Below, piece by piece: positions 1-6,440 of a stretch of DNA of 8,104 bases; within the stretch, counting starts at the first letter, position 1; each line of letters opens with the position of its first letter. The notes below the pieces were generated by a model, which made no database searches, was not told the DNA's origin, and saw only the letters and a program-made list of their open reading frames with translations. The DNA lies in NCBI GenBank assembly GCA_030612965.1, contig JAUWMW010000098.1, forward strand, positions 1 through 8,104. Reading direction: 5' to 3'. The translations under genes and the position numbers were made by a program. Origin of the DNA: a bacterium (GTDB taxonomy: Bacteria; Zixibacteria; MSB-5A5; GN15; FEB-12).

Positions 1-51
1 ACGTTCTCGCTATTATGCTCGCTTGCTTCGCAGGTGGACACGCGGTATCTT

Positions 52-870
52 CTATACTACCCGTCCCGGATGCGTGAAGACCGTGGCGCGGGTCTCGCGC
101 ACGAAGGCGCAGAGAGTGATGTTGCAACCCTGGGCAACATCAATGGCCATCGAGGTCGGCGCAGATACGGCGGCGATCAGTTCGATCCCTGAGCGCGCGC
201 ACTTGCCCACCATCTCCAGCCTCAGTCGACTGGTGAGGGCCACTCCTCGTCCGGCTGTCGGTTGACCGTTCAGCAGACATTTTCCGATTGCTTTGTCCAG
301 GGCGTTGTGGCGGCCGGAGTCCTCAGCGCTTGCGATAATCTTGCCGTCTTCATCGAACAAAGCCGCCGCATGTGCTCCGCCGCTGGCTTTGAACAGAGGC
401 TGATAGTCGCGAAGGTCGTCGTAGACGGACCGCAATATCGCAGCCTCAATACTCAGTTTATCGCCGACCTTCGGCAGCGATTCGATGCGCTGCTTGAGAT
501 TCTCGCTACCGCACAATCCACACGAAGACACGATCAAAAGGTTGCGGTCGGCATCGTCAATACGCGGTCTGTCAGAGGTGAGCTGTACACGGATGGTGTT
601 AGAATCGTCGTCGCACTCTTTGATGACCTTAACATCCTCGAGGCTCTCAATAACTCCCTCAGTATACAAAAAACCAACGGCCATTGCTAACCTGTCGGTC
701 GGCGTGCAGAGAATCGTGTAAGTCTCCACCCCCTCGACGTCGATAGTGACCGGCGCTTCCTTGATTACGCAGACGGATTCCTGCTGTGGCGGATGGTTCG
801 TGTCCCCGGTCGAGATGCGCTGTGCCTGCACGTGCTTGAGGACGTCAGGCTGTTTGTCTGATTCATCCAT
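52..870 (-). CDS. fdhD: FdhD, sulfurtransferase for molybdenum cofactor
   Basis: This 272-residue protein matches the FdhD family over its whole length and has the usual size. In E. coli FdhD passes sulfur from the cysteine desulfurase IscS to bis-MGD before insertion into formate dehydrogenase; it acts in the cytoplasm. Visible hallmarks are the sulfur-carrying CGLC pair (C117, C120) after LIVSS, the GGAHAAAL segment (residues 164-171), EDSGRHNALDKAIG (183-196), and a SRLRLEMVGKCA...SAPTS block (214-240). The first ~30 residues are polar and unconserved-looking. The ATG at 870 has only a weak, distant GGAG upstream, and a small GTCGA/TCGAC inverted repeat (872-886) lies just before it. It lies 479 bp downstream of the oxidoreductase operon on the same strand; the likely client is that operon's large subunit. 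I see no clear promoter of its own, and no terminator in the 51 bases after its stop. Confidence 0.95.
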   Translation of the reverse strand: MDESDKQPDVLKHVQAQRISTGDTNHPPQQESVCVIKEAPVTIDVEGVETYTILCTPTDRLAMAVGFLYTEGVIESLEDVKVIKECDDDSNTIRVQLTSDRPRIDDADRNLLIVSSCGLCGSENLKQRIESLPKVGDKLSIEAAILRSVYDDLRDYQPLFKASGGAHAAALFDEDGKIIASAEDSGRHNALDKAIGKCLLNGQPTAGRGVALTSRLRLEMVGKCARSGIELIAAVSAPTSMAIDVAQGCNITLCAFVRETRATVFTHPGRVV

Positions 871-911
871 GGTCGACTCACTCGACTCCGTCGATCAATG
901 GGCTTGTCGAA

Positions 912-985
912 GTAGGTCAGGTTCCTTGGAACCTGACACCGGCGAACATGTCAGGATCGCAATCCGCCGCGGCGGACTGACCTAC
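912..985. repeat. Two-hairpin intergenic repeat, family A
   Basis: The 74-bp block has perfect 9-bp inverted ends, GTAGGTCAG (912-920) and CTGACCTAC (977-985). Inside are two hairpins. The left has 10-bp arms (GTCAGGTTCC, 916-925, pairing with 928-937) around a 2-base centre. The right is a GTCAGGATC...CTGACCTAC unit containing a perfect 14-bp palindrome (963-976). A shorter relative of the right half is at 6035-6062. The block lies in the leader of fdhD, so it would be transcribed if fdhD is read from the upstream operon. No function is known to me; it resembles REP/BIME-like elements in design only. Confidence 0.75.
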
Positions 986-1004
986 ACGGTCAAGCCGTGT
1001 TTTT
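984..1004 (+). terminator. Terminator-like hairpin with T-run
   Basis: ACACGG (984-989) pairs with CCGTGT (995-1000) across a 5-base loop, followed by a run of T to 1004. On the plus strand this has the form of a short intrinsic terminator, but no plus-strand gene ends here. It overlaps the left arm of the long palindrome, so its terminator look may be incidental. Confidence 0.3.
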
Positions 1005-1036
1005 CGCGCTTCGCGCATTCAGTTCTTCTTTTGCTT

Positions 1037-1072
1037 CCGCCCACTCTGTCATTCCCGCCCACTCTGTCATTC
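1037..1072. repeat. Tandem duplication of an 18-bp unit
   Basis: The 18-mer CCGCCCACTCTGTCATTC occurs at 1037-1054 and again, without gap or mismatch, at 1055-1072. The ends resemble the GTCATTCC terminus that mirrors the GGAATGAC hairpin at 1282-1289. It looks like a local slippage duplication in a repeat arm. Confidence 0.85.
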
Positions 1073-1112
1073 CCACGAAGGGGACTTTCCAAAAACCCAT
1101 GATATTGTGCGC

Positions 1113-1183
1113 GGCAGACCTCCCGGTCTGCCCGTTTGAAGGACGTACCCAGGGTAATCAAGGGGCAGACGAGGACGTCTGCC
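1113..1183. repeat. Two-hairpin intergenic repeat, family B
   Basis: Two perfect 8-bp stems lie 31 bp apart: GGCAGACC (1113-1120) with GGTCTGCC (1125-1132), and GGCAGACG (1164-1171) with CGTCTGCC (1176-1183), each around a 4-base loop. The halves are inverted, diverged copies of each other. The right half, with flanks (1161-1191), recurs identically over 31 bp at 6189-6219. The pair sits at the centre of the long palindrome. Confidence 0.8.
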
Positions 1184-1262
1184 GCCCACAGCAAAGGAAT
1201 AGCCGCCACCCAATAGCTTTTGGAAGGTTCCATAGGCGGGAATCCATCCGCAAAATTCAAAC

Positions 1263-1289
1263 CTGGATTCCTGCTTTCGCAGGAATGAC
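1263..1289. repeat. CTGGAT-hairpin-ATGAC repeat
   Basis: A perfect 8-bp stem, ATTCCTGC (1267-1274) with GCAGGAAT (1279-1286), around TTTC, is bordered by CTGG and GAC. A sister element with a different stem but the same borders is at 6263-6289. Sequences of this design (CTGGATTCC...GGAATGAC) are, from memory, widespread between genes in many bacteria. Confidence 0.75.
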
Positions 1290-1317
1290 GAATCAGAAAG
1301 ACGGCACGCGAAGCGCG

Positions 1318-1334
1318 AAAAACCCATTTATGGG
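1318..1334 (-). terminator. Candidate terminator of the oxidoreductase operon
   Basis: Read on the minus strand, CCCAT and ATGGG (1334-1323) form a short hairpin followed directly by five T (1322-1318), starting 16 bases after the membrane-subunit stop codon. Position and T-run fit an intrinsic terminator, but the stem is only 4-5 bp and it is part of a repeat module seen also near 6240, so some read-through into fdhD is plausible. Confidence 0.4.
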
Positions 1335-1349
1335 CGGCTTGACCGGCCA

Positions 1350-2312
1350 TCACTGGGGCGGGAGCATGCCGACGCCCGCTTTCGGCTCCTTAGGCCGGTG
1401 GATGCGGCGGAACTCGAAACCCGCAATGTTCAGCGTCGGCAAAGCGCCGCAAACCAGAACCGCCTGTCTCAGGATCAGACCGCCGATCAAACCGAGTACC
1501 GCGCCGATCGCTACCATCGTAAGAGCGTTGGCAGTGGAGCGATATACGATTATCATCAGAATCAGCGGCGCGGCCAATCCCAGGATGAAGTATCCGATGA
1601 CAAACATGGTCTTGCGGAGAATACGCTCCGCCGATTCTCTCGAATCGGGCTGGCGGTAGGCCGCCTGTAGGAAGAAAAGGATAGCCAACACTTCCAGCAC
1701 CACCAGACCGGCCGCCTCCACCGCCATCGTCCGCAGAGGTTCCATGGTGGCGACGATATCACCGTACAACGCCACACCGAGCATGATCGCGAAGTGGCCG
1801 GTCACTGTCGCCGAGATCACAAAGACCACCGGCACCACGCCCGAACGCCAGAATGGTATTCCCTTGGACGCGCTGAGCAAAATACCGGTGTAGGCCATCG
1901 TGCCGATGGCAAACACGATTCCCGCGACGGCGATGATGTCAATGATGGTTTCGCCGTCGGCAGTCCCGCCGAATTTCGTGAATTGATGAAGGATCAGATG
2001 CACAAACGACAGGACCATGAAGATGGAGATGATCAACGTGCCGCGCGCGATCCAGGAGGTTCCCGGTTTCATAGCCGCCAGAAAAGCGCGGCTTGGCGAA
2101 CCGAGGTCCACCATGAGAAAGAGGGTTCCTATCAAAAGGGCCGGGAAACCGATCCACAACCCCACTGTCGTAGACAGGGCGAGGCTTTCCCCCAAAAAAC
2201 TGTTGATGGCGGCGATGGTGTAAGCTCCGCCGCCGACCCCTCCAAGAAACAGGTAGACGGCAATGAGCCAACCCCACTCGAGTTGCAACTGACCATTGAC
2301 TTTCGGATCCAT
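1350..2312 (-). CDS. NrfD/PsrC-type membrane subunit of molybdoenzyme
   Basis: This 320-residue protein has the size and layout of the NrfD/PsrC family, the quinone-interacting membrane anchor of complex iron-sulfur molybdoenzymes. Eight hydrophobic helices can be placed at about residues 15-38, 48-69, 88-110, 123-147, 157-180, 194-217, 234-257 and 262-289. Family-like segments are YLFLGGVGGGAY (20-31), DLGSPSRAF (69-77), the TSWIARG turn (85-91) and TGILLSASKGIPFW (142-155). There are no haem-ligand patterns, as expected for this family rather than the cytochrome b type. The C-terminal tail after residue 290 is basic and probably cytoplasmic. It is the last gene of the operon, 38 bp after the ferredoxin-like gene, with a good GGGAG site 8 bp before its ATG. 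Its role would be to move electrons between the quinone pool and the iron-sulfur subunit. Confidence 0.9.
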   Translation of the reverse strand: MDPKVNGQLQLEWGWLIAVYLFLGGVGGGAYTIAAINSFLGESLALSTTVGLWIGFPALLIGTLFLMVDLGSPSRAFLAAMKPGTSWIARGTLIISIFMVLSFVHLILHQFTKFGGTADGETIIDIIAVAGIVFAIGTMAYTGILLSASKGIPFWRSGVVPVVFVISATVTGHFAIMLGVALYGDIVATMEPLRTMAVEAAGLVVLEVLAILFFLQAAYRQPDSRESAERILRKTMFVIGYFILGLAAPLILMIIVYRSTANALTMVAIGAVLGLIGGLILRQAVLVCGALPTLNIAGFEFRRIHRPKEPKAGVGMLPPQ

Positions 2313-2350
2313 ATCACTTCTCCCGGCTGATTGTCTTTTCTCTTCGGCCG

Positions 2351-2977
2351 CTACCTCGGAAAGAGGTAGTAGACCTTGGGCTTATTGCCGAACTCCGGAT
2401 TCAGTACCTGCCCCCGTTCCTTCTTGATCAAAACCGACACCTCGCTGTCGGGGTCGTCGAGGTCTCCGAATATCCGTGCCTTGGCCGGACATGCCTCTAC
2501 GCACGAAGGTAGCTTGCCTTCAGCAAGCCTGTCAATACAGAAATCGCATTTCGTTGCCACGCCGACGCCCGATTTCTCCTCCCACGCCTTCTTCTGGAAC
2601 TCCTCCAACGGCGAAAGCGGGAGCCCGTCGGGGAAATAGCTCTCCCACTTATCCACGCTATACCGTGCGCCGTAGGGACAGGCCATGATACAGTACTTGC
2701 ATCCCATGCACTTGTCTTTGTCCACGATCACTATGCCGTCGTCTCGCTTCTGGGTGGCGCCGGTTGGACACACTTCCAGACAGGAGGGTTCCTCGCACTG
2801 CATGCAGAGCATCGGAAGGGCTTGCCGGACAGCATTGGGAAATGTGCCCACCTCACCCATGAGAACACGGGCCCAGAAAACTCCCGGCGGCGTGTGATTC
2901 ACCGTCTTGCAGGCCATACTGCACGCGTAGCACCCGAAGCACCTTTTGAGATCGATGACCATTCCGTATCGTGGCAT
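2351..2977 (-). CDS. Four-cluster [4Fe-4S] electron-transfer subunit
   Basis: This is the DmsB/PsrB/NrfC-type electron-wire subunit, 208 residues from the start chosen here. Sixteen cysteines fall in four groups, enough for four [4Fe-4S] clusters: C13/16/19/23, C58/61/66/70, C90/93/96/100 and C144/147/159/163. It should carry electrons between the molybdenum subunit and the NrfD-type membrane subunit. There is no signal peptide. The ATG at 2977 is preferred because GGAG lies 6 bp upstream and the protein then begins MPRYGMVIDLKRC, as family members usually do. An in-frame ATG at 3019 would add 14 residues (222 in all) and start only 7 bp after the large-subunit stop, but lacks a good ribosome site. 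It is the middle gene of the operon. Confidence 0.93.
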   Translation of the reverse strand: MPRYGMVIDLKRCFGCYACSMACKTVNHTPPGVFWARVLMGEVGTFPNAVRQALPMLCMQCEEPSCLEVCPTGATQKRDDGIVIVDKDKCMGCKYCIMACPYGARYSVDKWESYFPDGLPLSPLEEFQKKAWEEKSGVGVATKCDFCIDRLAEGKLPSCVEACPAKARIFGDLDDPDSEVSVLIKKERGQVLNPEFGNKPKVYYLFPR

Positions 2978-3026
2978 TGTTATCTCCGTTCGTAACTGTA
3001 CTGCAGCTTCCTGATTCATGGTTCGT

Positions 3027-5723
3027 TTAATCTTCCACCTTGTAGATTTTCACTCGGGCGCAAATGTCTTGGTTGAAAGTAAGCGGATCCGTGTGTTCCA
3101 GATCCATCTCCACCAGGTCGTTGAAAAATGTCCCTTTACCCTTGGCGATCGGCATGTACTTTCCCCAGTGCCCCGCCACGGCGGCAATGGCCAAATGATG
3201 CGGTTCGATCCCCTCACTGAGCGAGACCCAACCCCGGACGCGATGGCCCTGCGGATTCTCCATCCAGATCTTGTCGCCGTCGGCTATCCCCTTCTCTTTG
3301 GCCGTGGCGACGTGCATCTGCACGGCGTAGACGTTGGGGTCCTCCTGCGAACACTCGTCGAGCCAGGGATTCTGCTGGGTCATCGAGTTGCAGTGCATGA
3401 CCGCGCGCCAGTAGAACGTGTGCATATCGAATTCGGGATTCTCTTCGGTGTGCGTCGGGCATGGATACCAGTCGGCCAAGGCTTTGAAGCGGGTCCAGTC
3501 GAAGTCGAAGAAGTCCTTTCCGCCGTATTCGTTCCACAGCTTGTCGATTTGCTCGCCGGAGTCGATGAAGTACTCGAAGTAGACCGGCACCCGAGAGGGA
3601 TTGAACCACTTCCAGTAAACATCCTCCTTCTTCTTGGGCCAGGTGAACACGCCCGTCTTGCGCACGTGCTCCAAACCGTGTTCGTCGCCGAAGCGGTCCT
3701 TGAGCAAACGGTCGGTGATGTCCTCCCAGGTATGCTTGACGCTGCCGTCTTCAACCAGCTTGTATTTGTCGCTCATCTCACCGCCGTAGCGCACGCCGAT
3801 GGAATCGTTGAGCCCCTTGTAAAACTTACCGTGGATGCCGAGGCGTTCGCAGATATCCAGCATGACCTCGTTGAAATCGCGCCGCTCGTACAATGGCTTG
3901 ATCACCGGCTGACGGATAGTCCAACCCCAGTCATCTTCACCCTGCGGGTGCGAAAAGGTCGAGGGGAAACTCACCGCCGGAGTGTAGCGCTCGAGGAAGC
4001 AGGCGTCAGGCAGCACGATGTCGGCCACCGCTTCTTCGAATTCCGTGATGTAGAGTTGGAAAGAGAAGATGAAGTTGAACTTCTTCAGGAAGTTCTCCGT
4101 CACCGCTTCCGAGTTACCCATCGTCATCACCGAGTTGGAACCGAAATTGAGCATCACGTCCGGCTTGTACGGAATTTTGAAGCGCTCCAGCATCTCGAAC
4201 CAGCGCGGGCTGGTAATGGTGAAGGCATTGTAAATCGAGGTCGGGAACATGTCGTGCAAATCCAACCGGGTCGGCGGACCGGGTTTGCGCATCGGGTACG
4301 GCTTGTGGTCGTAGACCCAGGTCTTGGCCACTAACAGACCGTCCGGACATGGGTACGGAATCTGGTACGGCTTGCCGGTCGGTTCATAACCCTGGCCGAC
4401 GGAGCCTCCCAGACCGAGGGCCGAGCCGTAGGTGTCAGCCGCGCCGACCATGTGGTTGACCATGTCGATCGAAAGACAGGTCCAGCCGGAATTGGTGTGT
4501 CCCTGAGCACCGCGGAAGAAGTGCGTCGCCACCGGACGTCTCGGGACTTTCTTGGGACCTTTGCTGGTCTGGATGGTGACAGTCGATCCGATCTCGGCCG
4601 CCTCACCGAACTCTTTGGCGATACGGCTAATGGTCGCCGCCGGCACCCAGGTGATTTTCTCGACGTATTCCGGAGTGTATTTCTTGACGTGCTCTTTCAG
4701 AAGTTCGAAAGCAGGTGTGCACTCGACTCCTTCGACAGTGTATTTCCCGGTCAGGGCAGCCTCGTGCGCTTCGTCTTCGTATTCTACCCGCGTCACCGAA
4801 GGGTCATTGTGCACTTTGGGGCAGTTGTCGACCAGGTCCCACACCAGCGGATTGTTGGTCTCTTTGTCGCGCATATAGCGTCCGTCGGAAGGTCGAATCA
4901 GGTATGGGCTGTTGGTCTTGTACATCAGATATTCGGCGTCGTAGATGCCGTGCTCATTGAGGAGCGAATTGACCAGTCCCAGCGCCAATGCGCCGTCGGT
5001 ACCCACCCGGATCGGCACCCATTCGTGCGCCTTGGAGGCCTGGGCACTCTGGAAGGGGTCGAAAACGACATTCTTGAAACCACGGGCGCGGGCGTCGGCA
5101 ACCTGCGTGGCGTTCTGAACGGCCACGTGGCCGGCGCCGTGTCCCTTGGAGCAACCGAAGTTCAGCGCGTAGTTACAGTGCGCGAAGTCGGGGATGATCG
5201 ACCAGGACACGTGCATGATGCCGTTCATGAAGTGAGCGCCGTTGCCGCAGTGCAACCCGCCGCCGGATACCCAATAGTTGGGAGTACCAAAGCCTTTCAT
5301 GAAACCGATCACACCGAAGCGAATCTCGGAGGCCTGGGTCGTGGTCGCCTGGAAGTAGGCCCCGCGCGGGTCCCGCTCCTGGCACTCTTTGAGCTTCTTG
5401 ACAATGGTCTCAAGTGCTTCTTCCCACGAGATGCGTTCCCACTTGGGGTCGACGTGGAGTCCCTTCTCGGGATTAGTTCGCTTTAGAGGATAGTTCACCC
5501 GGTAGGGGTCGTACATTAACTGCGGTGAGGCCAGGCCCTTGGCGCAGATATGGCCGCGCCCGGTGGGTGCGTCCGGATTCCCCTCTAGCTCGGTGATGAT
5601 GCCGTCTTGTCGGCGAACTTTCACGCCGCACATACAGTAGCATTGTCCACAACTGGTTGGGATCCAGATATCTTCTTTGACTTGTGGCTTGGATTTAACG
5701 TCGGTCTTGCTTGCAACGGCCAT
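3027..5723 (-). CDS. Molybdopterin oxidoreductase catalytic subunit, no Tat signal
   Basis: This 898-residue protein belongs to the DMSO reductase (bis-MGD) superfamily. An N-terminal C-x2-C-x3-C pattern (C25, C28, C32) with C60 forms the usual [4Fe-4S] site. The likely Mo ligand is C159 in GGGLHCGNGAHF (154-165). GCSKGHGAGH (190-199), FDPFQSAQAS (221-230), VGTDGALALG (240-249) and the C-terminal cap from about residue 770 match the cofactor-binding plan. Formate dehydrogenases have Cys/Sec followed by His; here Gly follows, so formate is unlikely. There is no twin-arginine signal, and an in-frame TGA six codons upstream excludes an N-terminal extension, so the enzyme should be cytoplasmic, anchored by its partners. 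AGGAG sits 7 bp before the ATG. It is the first gene of the operon. The substrate is unknown: PadB-type phenylacetyl-CoA oxidoreductase or another sulfur or organic redox enzyme are options. Confidence 0.93.
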   Translation of the reverse strand: MAVASKTDVKSKPQVKEDIWIPTSCGQCYCMCGVKVRRQDGIITELEGNPDAPTGRGHICAKGLASPQLMYDPYRVNYPLKRTNPEKGLHVDPKWERISWEEALETIVKKLKECQERDPRGAYFQATTTQASEIRFGVIGFMKGFGTPNYWVSGGGLHCGNGAHFMNGIMHVSWSIIPDFAHCNYALNFGCSKGHGAGHVAVQNATQVADARARGFKNVVFDPFQSAQASKAHEWVPIRVGTDGALALGLVNSLLNEHGIYDAEYLMYKTNSPYLIRPSDGRYMRDKETNNPLVWDLVDNCPKVHNDPSVTRVEYEDEAHEAALTGKYTVEGVECTPAFELLKEHVKKYTPEYVEKITWVPAATISRIAKEFGEAAEIGSTVTIQTSKGPKKVPRRPVATHFFRGAQGHTNSGWTCLSIDMVNHMVGAADTYGSALGLGGSVGQGYEPTGKPYQIPYPCPDGLLVAKTWVYDHKPYPMRKPGPPTRLDLHDMFPTSIYNAFTITSPRWFEMLERFKIPYKPDVMLNFGSNSVMTMGNSEAVTENFLKKFNFIFSFQLYITEFEEAVADIVLPDACFLERYTPAVSFPSTFSHPQGEDDWGWTIRQPVIKPLYERRDFNEVMLDICERLGIHGKFYKGLNDSIGVRYGGEMSDKYKLVEDGSVKHTWEDITDRLLKDRFGDEHGLEHVRKTGVFTWPKKKEDVYWKWFNPSRVPVYFEYFIDSGEQIDKLWNEYGGKDFFDFDWTRFKALADWYPCPTHTEENPEFDMHTFYWRAVMHCNSMTQQNPWLDECSQEDPNVYAVQMHVATAKEKGIADGDKIWMENPQGHRVRGWVSLSEGIEPHHLAIAAVAGHWGKYMPIAKGKGTFFNDLVEMDLEHTDPLTFNQDICARVKIYKVED

Positions 5724-5786
5724 CGATCGACTCCTGCTTCAAATGAATTGGTCCGGCTGTTTTCCGGTAAACAACCATGAGTGTTG

Positions 5787-5814
5787 AATATACGTCGGTT
5801 GATCGCGAGGTCAA
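5787..5814 (-). promoter_or_regulatory. Sigma70-like promoter of the oxidoreductase operon
   Basis: On the minus strand TTGACC (5814-5809) and TATATT (5792-5787) are separated by 16 bp, each one mismatch or so from the consensus. Transcription would start near 5780, leaving a leader of about 55 bases before the large-subunit ATG. It is the only good match in the spacer facing the operon. Confidence 0.5.
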
Positions 5815-5871
5815 ACGTTTTTTGAGCTTTGAGCAACCGGATTGCCTCACACCGGTACCCCACCAAGTTTT

Positions 5872-5936
5872 GTAGGGCGGGTCCGTCTTCGAACCCGCCA
5901 TTGGAGGCAGGTTTGAAGACAAACCTACCCTACAAG
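5872..5936 (-). repeat. Two-hairpin repeat family C, copy 1
   Basis: This 65-bp element is the reverse complement of 7895-7959, with 59 of 65 positions identical; four of the six differences lie in the short middle linker. It begins and ends with GTAGGG/CCCTAC-type borders, and each half forms a hairpin with a GTCTTC or GAAGAC core. It lies about 60 bp upstream of the operon promoter's -35 box and 505 bp before the symporter start. Confidence 0.9.
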
Positions 5937-6188
5937 ACTTACACTTGCAGGCTTCGGAATCACCACCGATTCTATTATGTGAAGGTAGAAATCCACAAAA
6001 CGAACCCATTTTCACACCAGGCATTCGACACAGCGTCAGGATCACAAGGATCACTGACCTACAAGAACTGTCCATCGCGGTGCACGGAGACGTACACCGC
6101 GCACGCAATAGGGTCTTGGGCGCGAAGCGCCAAGAACCCATTTGTGGGTCCCCTCTTGAGAACGGATTTAGGGGTGTGTTACTTATTT

Positions 6189-6219
6189 AGGGGCAGACGA
6201 GGACGTCTGCCGCCCACAG
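6189..6219. repeat. Family B half-unit, exact copy of 1161-1191
   Basis: All 31 bases match 1161-1191, including the GGCAGACG/CGTCTGCC stem with loop AGGA. Here the unit stands alone, without the inverted partner found at 1113-1132. Confidence 0.9.
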
Positions 6220-6262
6220 AGCGCGCGAAGCGCATGAAGCCCATTTATGGGTGGCTTGCCAC

Positions 6263-6289
6263 TGGATGCCGGATCAAGTCCGGCATGAC
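6263..6289. repeat. CTGGAT-hairpin-ATGAC repeat, second variant
   Basis: ATGCCGGA (6266-6273) pairs perfectly with TCCGGCAT (6279-6286) around TCAAG, bordered by CTGG and GACA. It has the borders of 1263-1289 with a different stem and loop. Similar sequences are, from memory, common in alphaproteobacteria and many other genomes. Confidence 0.75.
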
Positions 6290-6353
6290 AGGTAGTGATT
6301 TCGCCCCGGGAACTGTGTAACGGCGAATCTGCGTCAGAAAACCAATTTCCGGT

Positions 6354-6382
6354 TTGTGTTTGGTGGGCAATTGCTTTAGAAT
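6354..6382 (+). promoter_or_regulatory. Putative promoter of the symporter gene
   Basis: TTGTGT (6354-6359) and TAGAAT (6377-6382) are spaced by 17 bp. The -10 box has five of six consensus bases, the -35 box only three. Initiation near 6389 would give a leader of about 50 bases ending in the AAGG ribosome site at 6431-6434. Confidence 0.4.
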
Positions 6383-6440
6383 AGGCAGCGATGGAAAACA
6401 ATATGAAAAGCAATCTCGGTTCGTGATATAAAGGATAAGC

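Larger units (their letters stand above)
987..1345. repeat. Composite ~359-bp imperfect palindrome
   Basis: The spacer between the membrane-subunit gene and fdhD is bounded by perfect inverted arms: an 11-bp pair (CGGTCAAGCCG at 987-997, complement at 1335-1345) and, just inside, a 17-bp pair (999-1015 with 1307-1323) of the type GTTTTTCGCGCTTCGCG. Further inward GTCATTCC (1066-1073) mirrors GGAATGAC (1282-1289), a GGACTTTCCAAAA-like segment near 1082 loosely mirrors one near 1215, and a pair of GGCAGAC hairpins sits near the centre. No convincing gene is present; open frames here are products of the repeats. It could be a fossil mobile element or a nested insertion of small repeats. The right arm ends 5 bp before the stop codon of the membrane subunit. 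Confidence 0.7.
5937..6353. repeat. Repeat-packed spacer without genes
   Basis: I see no gene here; the one open frame of note is made of repeats. In order: a short family A unit (GTCAGGATC...CTGACCTAC, 6035-6062); a bulged GCGGTG/CACCGC hairpin (6077-6100); a module GCGCGAAGCGC plus ACCCA/TGGGT hairpin (6111-6149); ATTTAGGGG twice (6166-6174, 6185-6193); the family B half-unit (6189-6219); a second GCGAAGCGC plus CCCATTTATGGG module (6221-6259) like that at 1307-1341; and a CTGGAT-type hairpin (6263-6289). Confidence 0.7.

Noticed and set aside
871..1349. CRISPR array
   Set aside because: Repeats differ in type, orientation and spacing; there is no regular repeat-spacer pattern and no cas gene.
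997..1353. Open frames on both strands across the first spacer
   Set aside because: They run through palindromic repeat arms, and partly into the membrane-subunit gene in another frame, with no recognisable protein features.
3018..5486. Long plus-strand open frames (3018-4334 and 4452-5486) opposite the molybdopterin subunit
   Set aside because: They are antisense to a clear, full-length conserved gene; their residues show no family pattern and no ribosome sites precede them. They reflect codon bias of the real gene.
3027..5723. Formate dehydrogenase or selenoprotein
   Set aside because: No in-frame TGA interrupts the gene, and the presumed ligand Cys159 is followed by Gly, not His.
5799..5814. 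FNR-like site, TTGAT and GTCAA, overlapping the operon's -35 box
   Set aside because: The half-sites are six bases apart instead of four and the second is imperfect; no second site supports it.
5829..6320. Plus-strand open frame of 163 codons in the second spacer
   Set aside because: It is assembled from hairpin repeats (families A, B, C and the CCCATTTATGGG module), with low-complexity, repeat-derived residues and no ribosome site.
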